Source: Virgibacillus litoralis (GTDB taxonomy: Bacteria; Bacillota; Bacilli; Bacillales; Amphibacillaceae). Taken from it: a stretch of DNA of 64,000 nt. The DNA is taken from assembly GCF_017873675.1 (NCBI RefSeq), contig NZ_JAGGKK010000004.1, forward strand, positions 150,909 to 214,908, read 5' to 3'. The stretch's first letter is position 1. The number at the start of each line of letters is the position of its first letter. Shown here piece by piece: positions 17,142 through 26,005 of this stretch. The translations under genes were made by a program, and so were the position numbers. Below the pieces are notes generated by a model, which did not search any database, was not told the origin of the DNA, and saw only the letters and a program-made list of their open reading frames with translations.

Positions 17142-20100
17142 TCAGTATGCTTTTAGCTCTTCTGATTCGATAATCATATTGTACATTTCTCTAGTTGGCT
17201 CCATCGGTTCGATTCCAAGTTCTTCCTCTAAAGTAGATGCACATTTTTCATACCATTTGATCGCTTGAGGGCGGTTATTATTCTGATAATAACTATACAT
17301 TAGAAGGCGATATGCCTCTTCCCATGTATTATCAATTGCTAAAATCTTTTCGCACCAGTCAATACATGCATTGAATTCACGGAGTCTCACTGATACTTGA
17401 GCCATTTTTTCCGAACCACGGAGATAGATTAATTGCAGCCGTTCTCGTTCATTTACGCACCAGTCCGTAAACCGGAGATCTGCCAAATACTCGCCTTCAT
17501 ACAATGCTATGGCCTTAGCCAATTTTTCCTTGGCATGCTTTGGGTCGCTCTCTTCAATTCCGCGTAGTACTCCTTCTTCAAATATAATACTATCTAATTT
17601 GTATCCTGAATCCGGGTTCAATCCATATGCACTGCCTTTTCGTTTTATAAAAAAGGATTCCTCACGAGCCTTTCGCATTGGTTCCAATGCTTTTAATAAT
17701 GCATTCAGAGTAACTTTAAATGTTTTATTTGCACCATTCTCATCCTGGTCTGGCCACAGTTTTTGCAGAATTTCCTCTTTGGAAATAAGCTTATCCCTGC
17801 TCGTTATAAATAACTCAAAAAGCTCCTTGGCCTTTCCGCGCTGCCAATCACTGTTTTCAACCTGCTTATTTCCTAGCCAAACCTTTAAATGACCAAACGT
17901 TTGAATTGTTAACGTATAGCCTGGATGACTTTTTATTGTTTCATCAAGCCCAAGTTCATATAGCAATCTTGAAACAAGCGCGGGTTCTATATCAAGCTTT
18001 TTAGCCTTTAACAGCAAAGGAGCAATGTTCTGAACATCAGTTGGGCCAAAAGTAGTTCTTTTTTTAAGGAAAAAATCATATTCTTCTGTTTGCAATTCTT
18101 TCAGAAAGAATCCCATTTCTTGTTTGAACCTTTCATCATTTTCCTGTTTAAAAGCGATAAATGTATTCCAGAATCTGCTTACCAAGTTGCCATAACGATC
18201 ACCACATGATTTAAATTCTCTGTGAACTTCCACCATAACTTGTGACGCTTTTTCTAAATCATTGTTATAAATTTCAGTAACTCCAATACCTAACTTAATC
18301 ATTGCGCTAAGCCAGCGATCCTTAACTTTTTCGGTCTCACGCAACCCTTTATTTGCTGTGTCAATAGCTTGATCGTATTGTTGCTTTTTTCCGTAAAGTA
18401 TTGCTAAACCCATATATGGCTCCGCTTTACCTCGTGATACGTTAATTTTCTCCATAATATCCAAGGCGGTCTCATAACAATTAATTGCCAAATCAGAATC
18501 ATAGTGATCCGACAACTGAACAGCATGGCCCATTCGCATCCATCCACATGCCTCTACAAACGGAGATTGGATATTCAATCCTAACTGTATGCCATCACTC
18601 GCCAGTTTTTTACTCGATTCAGCTTCACCCATAAATGCCTCAATAATCGATAGCAAAATATCTGTTTCACGATGAGACTGCGGTAAATGTTTTGTTGTTT
18701 TTGCGTTTTGTTTTCGTTGGATTAGAATCTCTCTCGCTTTTGCAAGTCTACCAGTTCGCAAGTAGATTCGCGCTTGTAAGTTCCCTTCTTCTAATGGCAG
18801 ATTTAATTCTTTTGCGCGATCAAACCAAGACTCTGCTTTCATTGCCTGACCGGCATTTATTAGGTTTTCAGCCATTAACTGATAGAGTCTTGCCATCTCT
18901 TCTTTGCTTGCATTTGACTTCTCTCGCATCTGAATAGCCTGATTCACATAACGTTCTGCAATGTCGGGCTGAATGGTATCCAGATATATTCGCGCCATCC
19001 CTTCGAGTGCAATGCCGGCAATATAATAATCTTCTTTACACCGTTCCAGAATTTGTTTATAGTTCTGCTCAGCTTCCGCATAGGATGACCGGTAACGCTC
19101 AATTTCACCCTGATAGAAATATAGAATCAGATCTTTTTCTTTAAAATTCTCCGGAAGCTCGGATAATACCTCGTATAAATGCTGTAATCTCCCTGTTCGA
19201 AGCAATTTTGATCCTTGTTTTTGCAGGATGGAAGCAATCGCACTAAATGCCTGTATTTGTCGATAATGGTGTAAAGCTGTTTCCATATAAAAAATTTTTT
19301 CATAGTATTGTGCCGCTCGTTTATGTAAATCTTTGAATTCGCCTGGATACGTTTTCTGCAGACGATTTTCTAAAAAAGCCTTGAATAAGGCGTGGTAGCG
19401 ATAATGACTCCCTTCACCCTCTACAATAAACAAATTCTGTTCAACCAGCCCTGCCAGAATTTCCTCTGAACCGTTAATTTGTAACACATAATCACTAACA
19501 TCAGGTGTTAACACATCAATAATGCTCGATTGTAATAAGAATTGTTGCATAATTAGTGATTGTTTTGATAATACTTCAGACGCCAAGTAGTCGAATAAAT
19601 CCTGCAGCGATTGCTGACGATTTTGAAAGATATTATCCATCGATGACTCTGTTTGCATATGCTGGATAAACATACTAAATGCTATTGCCCATCCTTCCGT
19701 TAACTGATGAATTTTTTGTAAATCTTCTGATACGAGGCTAACTTGATATATGTCTTCTAGAACATGATGCATTTCATCAGATGAAAGAACTAAATCATTT
19801 TGTGGAATATCAAGCAAGTCGCCCTTTATCTTTAATTTCGGTATGATATCCCATTTCGGTTTAGTTCTGCTGGACAATACGATATGCATATTTTCCGGAA
19901 CATGATCAAGAAGCTGTTTTATCCATTGCTCGATTTCATTCGAATTTTTTACATGATGGAAGTCGTCCAAAATTAATGTAACCTGTTTTTTCATTTCAAT
20001 AATCTCATTAATAAAGGATGAAGTCAGTGACCATATCTGCTCGTCATTAATGTAATTGTCCAACTTCTCAATTTCATTTAGAATTGATTTGCCAAACAAC

Positions 20101-20375
20101 GGATATTTTAACTTAACTGCGTGAATTAATTTATTTATGAAAGGAAGGATGTCGTCATCGTTTTGGGAAATTGAATACCAGCATGCACCAGGACTAATGT
20201 CATGCACAAATAAAGCCAATGCAGTACTTTTTCCATATCCTGCGCCAGCATGCAATAATGTGAGTGGATACTTATTCGCATTGATAAGTTTTCGATTCAC
20301 TTTTGCGCGCCTAACAAATCTATCTTTTATTGGTGGTGGACTAAGCTGACTTTGTATGATTGGTATTTTCACCAT
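17142..20375 (-). CDS. BTAD/STAND-type large transcriptional regulator (MalT-like ATPase, OmpR-type wHTH)
   Basis: The 1077-residue protein begins with a STAND ATPase: Walker A HAGAGYGKST at about residues 42-52, Walker B VTLILDDFHH and the arginine motif VLSSRTKP. A long helical TPR-like region follows (about 350-800). The C-terminus has an OmpR-type winged helix (TFGHLKVWLGNKQVENSDWQRGKAKELFELF) and a bacterial transcriptional activator domain (about 925-1070). MalT has a LuxR HTH instead. It probably senses an inducer and activates nearby genes in an ATP-dependent way. ATG at 20375 follows AAGAAGG; a TTG at 20396 is possible. Adjacency to the acyl-CoA cluster suggests that as target. Confidence 0.85.
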   Translation of the reverse strand: MVKIPIIQSQLSPPPIKDRFVRRAKVNRKLINANKYPLTLLHAGAGYGKSTALALFVHDISPGACWYSISQNDDDILPFINKLIHAVKLKYPLFGKSILNEIEKLDNYINDEQIWSLTSSFINEIIEMKKQVTLILDDFHHVKNSNEIEQWIKQLLDHVPENMHIVLSSRTKPKWDIIPKLKIKGDLLDIPQNDLVLSSDEMHHVLEDIYQVSLVSEDLQKIHQLTEGWAIAFSMFIQHMQTESSMDNIFQNRQQSLQDLFDYLASEVLSKQSLIMQQFLLQSSIIDVLTPDVSDYVLQINGSEEILAGLVEQNLFIVEGEGSHYRYHALFKAFLENRLQKTYPGEFKDLHKRAAQYYEKIFYMETALHHYRQIQAFSAIASILQKQGSKLLRTGRLQHLYEVLSELPENFKEKDLILYFYQGEIERYRSSYAEAEQNYKQILERCKEDYYIAGIALEGMARIYLDTIQPDIAERYVNQAIQMREKSNASKEEMARLYQLMAENLINAGQAMKAESWFDRAKELNLPLEEGNLQARIYLRTGRLAKAREILIQRKQNAKTTKHLPQSHRETDILLSIIEAFMGEAESSKKLASDGIQLGLNIQSPFVEACGWMRMGHAVQLSDHYDSDLAINCYETALDIMEKINVSRGKAEPYMGLAILYGKKQQYDQAIDTANKGLRETEKVKDRWLSAMIKLGIGVTEIYNNDLEKASQVMVEVHREFKSCGDRYGNLVSRFWNTFIAFKQENDERFKQEMGFFLKELQTEEYDFFLKKRTTFGPTDVQNIAPLLLKAKKLDIEPALVSRLLYELGLDETIKSHPGYTLTIQTFGHLKVWLGNKQVENSDWQRGKAKELFELFITSRDKLISKEEILQKLWPDQDENGANKTFKVTLNALLKALEPMRKAREESFFIKRKGSAYGLNPDSGYKLDSIIFEEGVLRGIEESDPKHAKEKLAKAIALYEGEYLADLRFTDWCVNERERLQLIYLRGSEKMAQVSVRLREFNACIDWCEKILAIDNTWEEAYRLLMYSYYQNNNRPQAIKWYEKCASTLEEELGIEPMEPTREMYNMIIESEELKAY

Positions 20376-20571
20376 AGAACCCATACCTTCTTTCAAAATT
20401 TCAGTCTCCCCTTATTTTAACATATGATTTAAGATTCAAAATAATTTCTTTAGCTTCCTTGTTTGTGATATATTTTACTTATGTAACAAATTTTAGAAAA
20501 TTTGGCTTATCGTAAAAATAAAAATATGGTTAGAAAGTCATATCGACACAGACATAGACAAGGGGATCATA

Positions 20572-22128
20572 ATGAAAAAACATCTATTTTGGATTATACC
20601 ATCCATTATTATTGCAATTGGCATTTTCAGTGTTTTTTATCAAAATATTACAAACGCGTCAGAACCTCCAGATGAAGGCTGGAGCAGAGCATTACAAATT
20701 GGGACGACAACTGTAAATAACGGACTTCCAGTTCAAAAGACTAAGGACGATAAGCTTATCCTTCAGACTTATGAAGAAGGTCAGCTTTTGACTAAGACGT
20801 TAAATACTAATTTTGAAGTAGTTAATGAAAATTCGTATGATATTCCGTTTGACAAATGGACACAAGTGTTTATTCAAGAAAATAATCTGATTTACCATGA
20901 TTACAAACACATTTATGACCAGAAAGGTAACATAATCGTTTCCGATGCTAAACGATTCTATCCATTGAAAGACACCATTCTTTACACAAAAGACAATACA
21001 TTATATAAGCTTAATCAAGTTGATAAGACTTCAAATAAGTTGATGGATTTAAAAAATGGTACAGATGAGATCACTCCATTCGAGGGAAAACAGGGACTTT
21101 ACTTCATGACAGAAACTTCCATTAATAATAATGTTGAGATTAACGTTTATGCAGTTAAAGCTGAAGGAATTGAACAAATCCACCATGAAAAATTCACAAT
21201 TACTTTTGGACAGATTATCAACCATATCGATTTTGCCATTAATGACCAAGAATTGACATATACATTTGAAACACAGCAAAAACAATCCCAGGGACCACCA
21301 CAATTTTATACGTACTATAAGCAAGTAACCATAGGTAGCAATGAGAAGTTTCCACTAGAGCAATTGAAGTTCAATGACCCTGCTGGTAACGGGAATCTTA
21401 GTGAAGTTGGTAGTATTAACGTCTCATATCGCGACGGCAATCCCCATTTTATTTTTAAGGCTAGCGGCTACACTCAGACAAAATTCAAAGAAAATAATGC
21501 ATTCAATATCTATTCAGCGTCCATGTCAGATAATGGAGATGTCGAAGTCTTTCGTAAAAGTAATACACCTGCTGTATCAGGAAATCCACAATGGCTGGAC
21601 GAATCTACAGTTATATGGCTTGACTTGAAAGGAGAAAGCAATGATATAAACGTTTCCTCCAGCAAACCTGCAATTATTGATATGGCTCCTGGGCTAACTA
21701 TGGATGACTGGATTAGGGGACTCGGCAAAACACTAGGTATGATGTCCATGACGGTAATCACCCTATCTATTTCAAGCATCTGGTTTATTTGGCCAGTTGT
21801 ATTTATTGTAATTATCCAATTTGCTCAAAGTAAAAAATTGGACGAAGATCCGCCTTGGATATTTTACACAGGGATAGTTATTTACATGCTGGCAGTCTTC
21901 ATTTTTAAGGAGTATATTTTTGTTCAGTCCATCTACTTAAATGCACCCGATTACCTGACGTTCAACGGCAGCACCAACATATTTATCTTGTTATTCGCTG
22001 TAATTGCATTCATCGCAGCACAATCAACAAAGAAAACAAGGGACTGGAAAGCATCGGCCAGGATATCCTGTTTTGTTGGGGCACACATCTTAATGCTGCT
22101 GTCATTTTTCGGATCATATTTTATCTAG
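20572..22128 (+). CDS. Membrane protein of unknown function with large extracytoplasmic domain
   Basis: I do not recognise this 518-residue protein. An N-terminal hydrophobic segment (about 5-25) is followed by some 350 residues rich in beta-strand-like, aromatic-bearing segments, for example LYKLNQVDKTSNKLMDL. These could form a beta-propeller-like domain outside the cell. Four transmembrane helices close the protein (about 385-415, 430-452, 463-485, 495-517). A strong AAGGGGATCATA ribosome site precedes the ATG. It stands alone, divergent from the BTAD regulator, so it could be a target of it. Confidence 0.75.
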   Translation: MKKHLFWIIPSIIIAIGIFSVFYQNITNASEPPDEGWSRALQIGTTTVNNGLPVQKTKDDKLILQTYEEGQLLTKTLNTNFEVVNENSYDIPFDKWTQVFIQENNLIYHDYKHIYDQKGNIIVSDAKRFYPLKDTILYTKDNTLYKLNQVDKTSNKLMDLKNGTDEITPFEGKQGLYFMTETSINNNVEINVYAVKAEGIEQIHHEKFTITFGQIINHIDFAINDQELTYTFETQQKQSQGPPQFYTYYKQVTIGSNEKFPLEQLKFNDPAGNGNLSEVGSINVSYRDGNPHFIFKASGYTQTKFKENNAFNIYSASMSDNGDVEVFRKSNTPAVSGNPQWLDESTVIWLDLKGESNDINVSSSKPAIIDMAPGLTMDDWIRGLGKTLGMMSMTVITLSISSIWFIWPVVFIVIIQFAQSKKLDEDPPWIFYTGIVIYMLAVFIFKEYIFVQSIYLNAPDYLTFNGSTNIFILLFAVIAFIAAQSTKKTRDWKASARISCFVGAHILMLLSFFGSYFI

Positions 22129-22134
22129 AGTTAG

Positions 22135-22165
22135 GCTGTCTGCAATTGAAGCAGACAGCTTCTTA
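22135..22165 (+). terminator. Intrinsic terminator after the 518-residue membrane protein gene
   Basis: GGCTGTCTGC pairs with GCAGACAGCT around AATTGAA and is followed by TTCTT. Confidence 0.8.
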
Positions 22166-22258
22166 ACTTCTAATATGAAAAATCATTTATTTTCTTATGT
22201 ATTCCAATATGTGTTATAGTGAAAAACAATCATTTAAGAACGATTGGGGGAAACGAGC

Positions 22259-22789
22259 ATGACAGACCAACGAAAGAAAGCCACATTTGCTGGCGGATGC
22301 TTCTGGTGCATGGTCAAACCATTCGACAAATGGGATGGGATTCATGGGGTAGTGTCTGGATACACAGGCGGGCAGACTGCCAACCCAACCTATGAAACTG
22401 TGAAAAGTGGAACAACCGGGCATTATGAGGCAGTTGAAATAACTTATGATCCTTCAGTTATTTCCTACGAGAAAATATTAGAAGTATACTGGCGTCAGAT
22501 AGACCCAACCGATGATGGTGGGCAATTTCATGATCGTGGCGATTCATATCGGACAGCTATCTTTTATCATAACGAAGAACAAAAGGGACTAGCTGAGAAA
22601 TCGAGGCAGTTACTCGAAGACAGCGGTAAATTCACCAAGCCAATTGTAACCAAAATCCTGTCAGCTACTACTTTTTATCCAGCTGAGGCGCATCATCAGG
22701 ATTACTACAGAAAAAATGAGGAACATTATTTGCAGGATCGCGCGAAGTCTGGACGCGATGAATATATTGAGGAAGTATGGGAGAAGTAG
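22259..22789 (+). CDS. msrA: Peptide methionine-S-sulfoxide reductase MsrA
   Basis: The 176-residue protein has the MsrA active-site GGCFWCM (nucleophile Cys14, possible resolving Cys17), then [36 protein letters not shown] and [15 protein letters not shown]. It repairs the S-epimer of methionine sulfoxide in proteins using thioredoxin. The C-terminal resolving cysteine found in some MsrA proteins is absent, and no msrB lies beside it. The ATG at 22259 follows GGGGG; an upstream TTG at 22244 is less likely. Confidence 0.95.
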   Translation: MTDQRKKATFAGGCFWCMVKPFDKWDGIHGVVSGYTGGQTANPTYETVKSGTTGHYEAVEITYDPSVISYEKILEVYWRQIDPTDDGGQFHDRGDSYRTAIFYHNEEQKGLAEKSRQLLEDSGKFTKPIVTKILSATTFYPAEAHHQDYYRKNEEHYLQDRAKSGRDEYIEEVWEK

Positions 22790-23096
22790 ATGCCTAAATC
22801 TGCTTCTATTTTTTTCTTGTGGAAATTTCACTTATCCGGTCGAAATTTGTGATATCCACTGTGGTTCCCCACAGCCAAGCCGGCATTAAGTTCCTCGCAT
22901 CCAGCTAAATCTTCGCCTATTTGGTTGAATATCTCCTGCCTACTTTTTAGTGGCATTCACCAAGCATTAATAGTGAGTGCCTTAGTTGCATTTATCTAAT
23001 CAGAGAGTAGTTATGCTTTTGTATCTGCAAAAAAGTTTATTTGTATACTCCAAGTATAGTATAATTAAACCTTTACAACTATAGGGAGCGAATTCA
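22790..23096. other. Intergenic region between msrA and the MFS gene
   Basis: No gene was found. It contains a copy of the dispersed repeat (22949-23008) and a TATAAT (about 23059) with AT-rich upstream sequence, a likely promoter for the MFS gene. Confidence 0.6.
22949..23008 (+). repeat. Dispersed intergenic repeat, copy C
   Basis: GGCATTCAC pairs with GTGAGTGCC, a stem whose sequence differs from copy B while pairing is kept. The conserved tail CTTAGTTGCATTTAT follows and then decays. Confidence 0.7.
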
Positions 23097-24251
23097 ATGC
23101 CTAATAATCAATCATTAACACCCTTGAAAATGTTATTATTCAGTTTTCATGCTACAAATACAATTATCATAAGTTTCTTGCCATTGTACCTTAACTATAA
23201 AGGATTAAATGGTACGGAGATCGGATGGGTGCTAGCAGTCGGTCCTTTAGCTGCAATCTTTTCACAACCTTTCTGGGGCTATATGAGTGATAAATATAAA
23301 ACCGTCAAAAGAATGCTGATAATTTGTATTTTCGGATTACTGATTAGCAGTGTTTTATTTTTCCAAATGAATGGTTTACTTGCAATTATTCTAATGGGAT
23401 TTGTATTTTACTTTTTCACCTCGCCGATAGGGGCTCTTGGTGACAGCTTAGCTCAACGCCGGGCAGATGATTTACGAATTTCATTTGGAACAATCAGAAC
23501 ATGGGGGTCAATCGGATTTGCAACCTCTTCTTTAATTGTTGGGGCAGTTCTCTCAGAAATTGGCGTTCAATATATGATCTGGCCATACTTATTTTTTGGT
23601 GCAACAGCATTAATTGTCGCTTTTCGCTTAACCGATGTGAAAGTAGAATCTGATCCCATACAATTAAGTGATGTAAAGCGATTAGCCAAAAACAAGCCAT
23701 TTATCATTTTTCTGTTTATGATTATGTTTCTGACAATTTCACACCGCGCAAATGACAGTTTTATTGGATTGTACATTACTGAACTTGGCGGCGGCGAAGG
23801 ATTAGTTGGCATAGCTTGGTTCATTGGTGTTGCAAGTGAGGCGGCAGTCTTTGCACTGGCTGGTCGATGGTTTAGAAAATACCATACGCTATTATTTATT
23901 ATTTTTGCTGGAACTATCTACAGTCTGCGTTGGTTCTTGTATGCTGCAGTTGATGATCCGATGTACATCCTTGCATTACAGTTTTTACACGGCTTAACTT
24001 TCGGCGTATTCTATTTAGCATCATTTGAGTATATCACCCGATTAATACCCAGCATATTACAGTCAACTGGGCACCTCGTGTTTTATTCCGTATTCTTCGG
24101 TGTATCAGGAATCATCGGGTCGCTTACTGGTGGAGCGTTAATAGATTCATACGGCGGCGGAACATTATACTTTGTACTAGGTTGTTGTGCATTATTCGGG
24201 ACTTTATCTCTAACTGCATTTCACCTGTTACCATACGGGAAAAAAGCTTGA
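23097..24251 (+). CDS. MFS transporter (3-phenylpropionate/LacY-like, MFS_1_like)
   Basis: The 384-residue protein has 12 predicted transmembrane segments and short loops. Features are SFHATNTIIISFLPLYLNYKGLNGTEIGWVL at the start, WGYMSDKYKTVKRM in loop 2-3 and FGTIRTWGSIGFA in helix 5. These fit the small proton-symporter group that includes YwbF and HcaT. It could import a sugar, nucleoside or aromatic acid. It is monocistronic: a bidirectional terminator follows directly. Confidence 0.82.
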   Translation: MPNNQSLTPLKMLLFSFHATNTIIISFLPLYLNYKGLNGTEIGWVLAVGPLAAIFSQPFWGYMSDKYKTVKRMLIICIFGLLISSVLFFQMNGLLAIILMGFVFYFFTSPIGALGDSLAQRRADDLRISFGTIRTWGSIGFATSSLIVGAVLSEIGVQYMIWPYLFFGATALIVAFRLTDVKVESDPIQLSDVKRLAKNKPFIIFLFMIMFLTISHRANDSFIGLYITELGGGEGLVGIAWFIGVASEAAVFALAGRWFRKYHTLLFIIFAGTIYSLRWFLYAAVDDPMYILALQFLHGLTFGVFYLASFEYITRLIPSILQSTGHLVFYSVFFGVSGIIGSLTGGALIDSYGGGTLYFVLGCCALFGTLSLTAFHLLPYGKKA

Positions 24252-24259
24252 AACTAAAA

Positions 24260-24299
24260 CAAAAGCGAAACCATCTTATGAGATGATTTCGCTTTTTTC
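24260..24299. terminator. Bidirectional terminator between the MFS gene and pbuG
   Basis: AAAAGCGAAACCATCT pairs with AGATGATTTCGCTTTT around TATG. A run of A on the left and T on the right serves both converging genes. Confidence 0.88.
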
Positions 24300-24307
24300 A
24301 TTGTTTT

Positions 24308-25642
24308 CTAGCTTAGGAAAATAAAATAAAGAATAAATATAACAAATAATACATACATAACCGGGTTTATTTCTTTGATACGCCCCTTCAATATCATCGT
24401 GATCGGATAGAAAATAAACCCAATTGCAATCCCGGTTGCGATACTATACGTTAATGGCATCATGATAATCGTTAAAAATGCTGGGACGGCAATTTCAAAC
24501 TGATCCCAATCGATATTTTTCAGTGTTGACGACATCAACACCCCAACAATGATCAGTGCTGGTGCAGTTACTTCTGCAGTCACGACACTCAACAGAGGCG
24601 AGAAAAATAGCGCAAGAAGGAAAAAGCCTGCCGTTACAATGGAAGTAAAACCAGTTCGACCGCCTGCACCCACGCCTGCAGTTGATTCAATATAAGAAGT
24701 TGTTGTGGAAGTCCCTGCAACTGAACCAACAACCGTTGCTGCTGAATCTGCAAAAAGCGCTTTTCCTGCACGCGGCAGCTTATTATCTTTCATTAAACCA
24801 GCCTGATTAGCTACGGCTACTAGTGTCCCTGCAGTATCAAAGAAATCAACGAATAAGAAAGTTAAAATAACCACTAGCATTTCAATAGTAAAAATGTCAC
24901 CAAAGTGAGCAAATGCCTGGCCAAATGTTGGTGCTAAGCTGGGAACTTCCCCAACAATTCCACCAAGACCTGACGGCGGATCTATCAGATTAAAAATAAT
25001 TCCAACGATAGCAGTTAAAATCATACCATAAAAAATGCCACCTTTAATATTTAAGCTTAATAGAATAACAGATATTATAATTCCAAAAATTGCTAGCATT
25101 ACAGTTGGTGAAGTTAAATTACCCATTCCTACAAGTGTTGCGTCATCACCGACAATTATCCCTGCATTTTGAAAACCAATAAATGCAATATATACGCCAA
25201 TACCCGCTCCAACTGCCATTTTTAAATTCGCTGGAATAGCATTGATAACTTTTTCACGAAGTCCTGTTAATGTCAACACGATAAAAATAAGTCCAGAAGC
25301 TAATACGCCCGCTAGAGCAGTTTCCCATGGTATCCCATATCCAAGTACAACGGTATACGCGAAGAATGCATTTAATCCCATACCAGGTGCAAGCGCAATT
25401 GGATACTTTGCAAAAACCCCCATTATTAATGTACCGATAGCTGCTGCAATGGCGGTTGCTGTAAATACCGCACCCTGATTGATTCGTGTAACCCCTTCTG
25501 GTAATTCTTCAATTCCTACCAATGCAAGAGTTGATGGGTTAACAAATAATATATATGCCATCGCAAGGAATGTTGTTAGCCCTGCCATAAATTCAGTCTT
25601 ATAGTCTGTTCCCAATTCTTTAAAACGAAAATACTTTTTCAT
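24308..25642 (-). CDS. pbuG: NCS2/AzgA-type hypoxanthine/guanine permease PbuG
   Basis: The 444-residue membrane protein matches the AzgA-like purine permeases: FRFKELGTDYKTEFMAGLTTFLAMAYILFVNP at the start, PGMGLNAFFAYTVVLGYGIPWETALAG, LFVDFFDTAGTLVAVANQAG and SSTTVVGSVAGTSTTTSYIES-like sequence. It imports hypoxanthine and guanine with protons. A guanine riboswitch and terminator precede it, and the gene follows guaA as in B. subtilis. The mRNA leader also holds a dispersed repeat between terminator and start. Confidence 0.93.
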   Translation of the reverse strand: MKKYFRFKELGTDYKTEFMAGLTTFLAMAYILFVNPSTLALVGIEELPEGVTRINQGAVFTATAIAAAIGTLIMGVFAKYPIALAPGMGLNAFFAYTVVLGYGIPWETALAGVLASGLIFIVLTLTGLREKVINAIPANLKMAVGAGIGVYIAFIGFQNAGIIVGDDATLVGMGNLTSPTVMLAIFGIIISVILLSLNIKGGIFYGMILTAIVGIIFNLIDPPSGLGGIVGEVPSLAPTFGQAFAHFGDIFTIEMLVVILTFLFVDFFDTAGTLVAVANQAGLMKDNKLPRAGKALFADSAATVVGSVAGTSTTTSYIESTAGVGAGGRTGFTSIVTAGFFLLALFFSPLLSVVTAEVTAPALIIVGVLMSSTLKNIDWDQFEIAVPAFLTIIMMPLTYSIATGIAIGFIFYPITMILKGRIKEINPVMYVLFVIFILYFIFLS

Positions 25643-25673
25643 TGCTTTTCCTCCTCACTTTGTCTCACATAAA

Positions 25674-25732
25674 ACCGGCTTATTGCCAGCTGTAATATAG
25701 ATAAGCCTTAGTTACACTTATGCAGTGCTTAC
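25674..25732 (+). repeat. Dispersed intergenic repeat, copy D (inside the pbuG leader, antisense orientation)
   Basis: GGCTTAT pairs with ATAAGCC; the tail is TTAGTTACACTTATGCAGTG. It lies between the riboswitch terminator and the pbuG start. Confidence 0.72.
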
Positions 25733-25743
25733 TTAACTGCAAA

Positions 25744-25775
25744 TAAAAAACACCCTTGATGGACAAGAGTGCTAC
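25744..25775 (-). terminator. Riboswitch-controlled terminator of pbuG
   Basis: On the minus strand CACTCTTG pairs with CAAGGGTG around TCCAT, followed by TTTTTTATTT. Confidence 0.82.
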
Positions 25776-25836
25776 AAAACTATACGGGAAAAAGCAATTT
25801 GGCAAAGATAAATTCACTCCGCCTATTACTATTATC

Positions 25837-25902
25837 CGCGTAGTCAGACCATTTACGGTAGTCTGGTAGAAACTCTGGGCCCTATCCCCGAAATTATACG
25901 CA
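25837..25902 (-). promoter_or_regulatory. Guanine riboswitch aptamer upstream of pbuG
   Basis: On the minus strand P1 pairs TGCGTA with TACGCG. The core shows GGGCCCAGAGTTTCTACC, CCGTAAATGG and CTGACTACG, with C at the specificity position, so the ligand should be guanine or hypoxanthine. Binding should favour the downstream terminator and stop purine uptake. Confidence 0.93.
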
Positions 25903-25933
25903 AGATGCTTATTTAATTATCAAATCTACGACT

Positions 25934-25962
25934 ATATTACTATCAAAATTCGACAAAGTCAA
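25934..25962 (-). promoter_or_regulatory. Sigma-A promoter of pbuG
   Basis: The -35 TTGACT (25957-25962) and -10 TAATAT (25934-25939) are 17 bp apart. A PurBox-like AAAAACGAACGAT (11 of 13) lies just upstream near 25967-25980. Confidence 0.7.
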
Positions 25963-26005
25963 CAAAAAAACGAACGATCACTCAAAAAGTTAATCTAATG
26001 TACGT

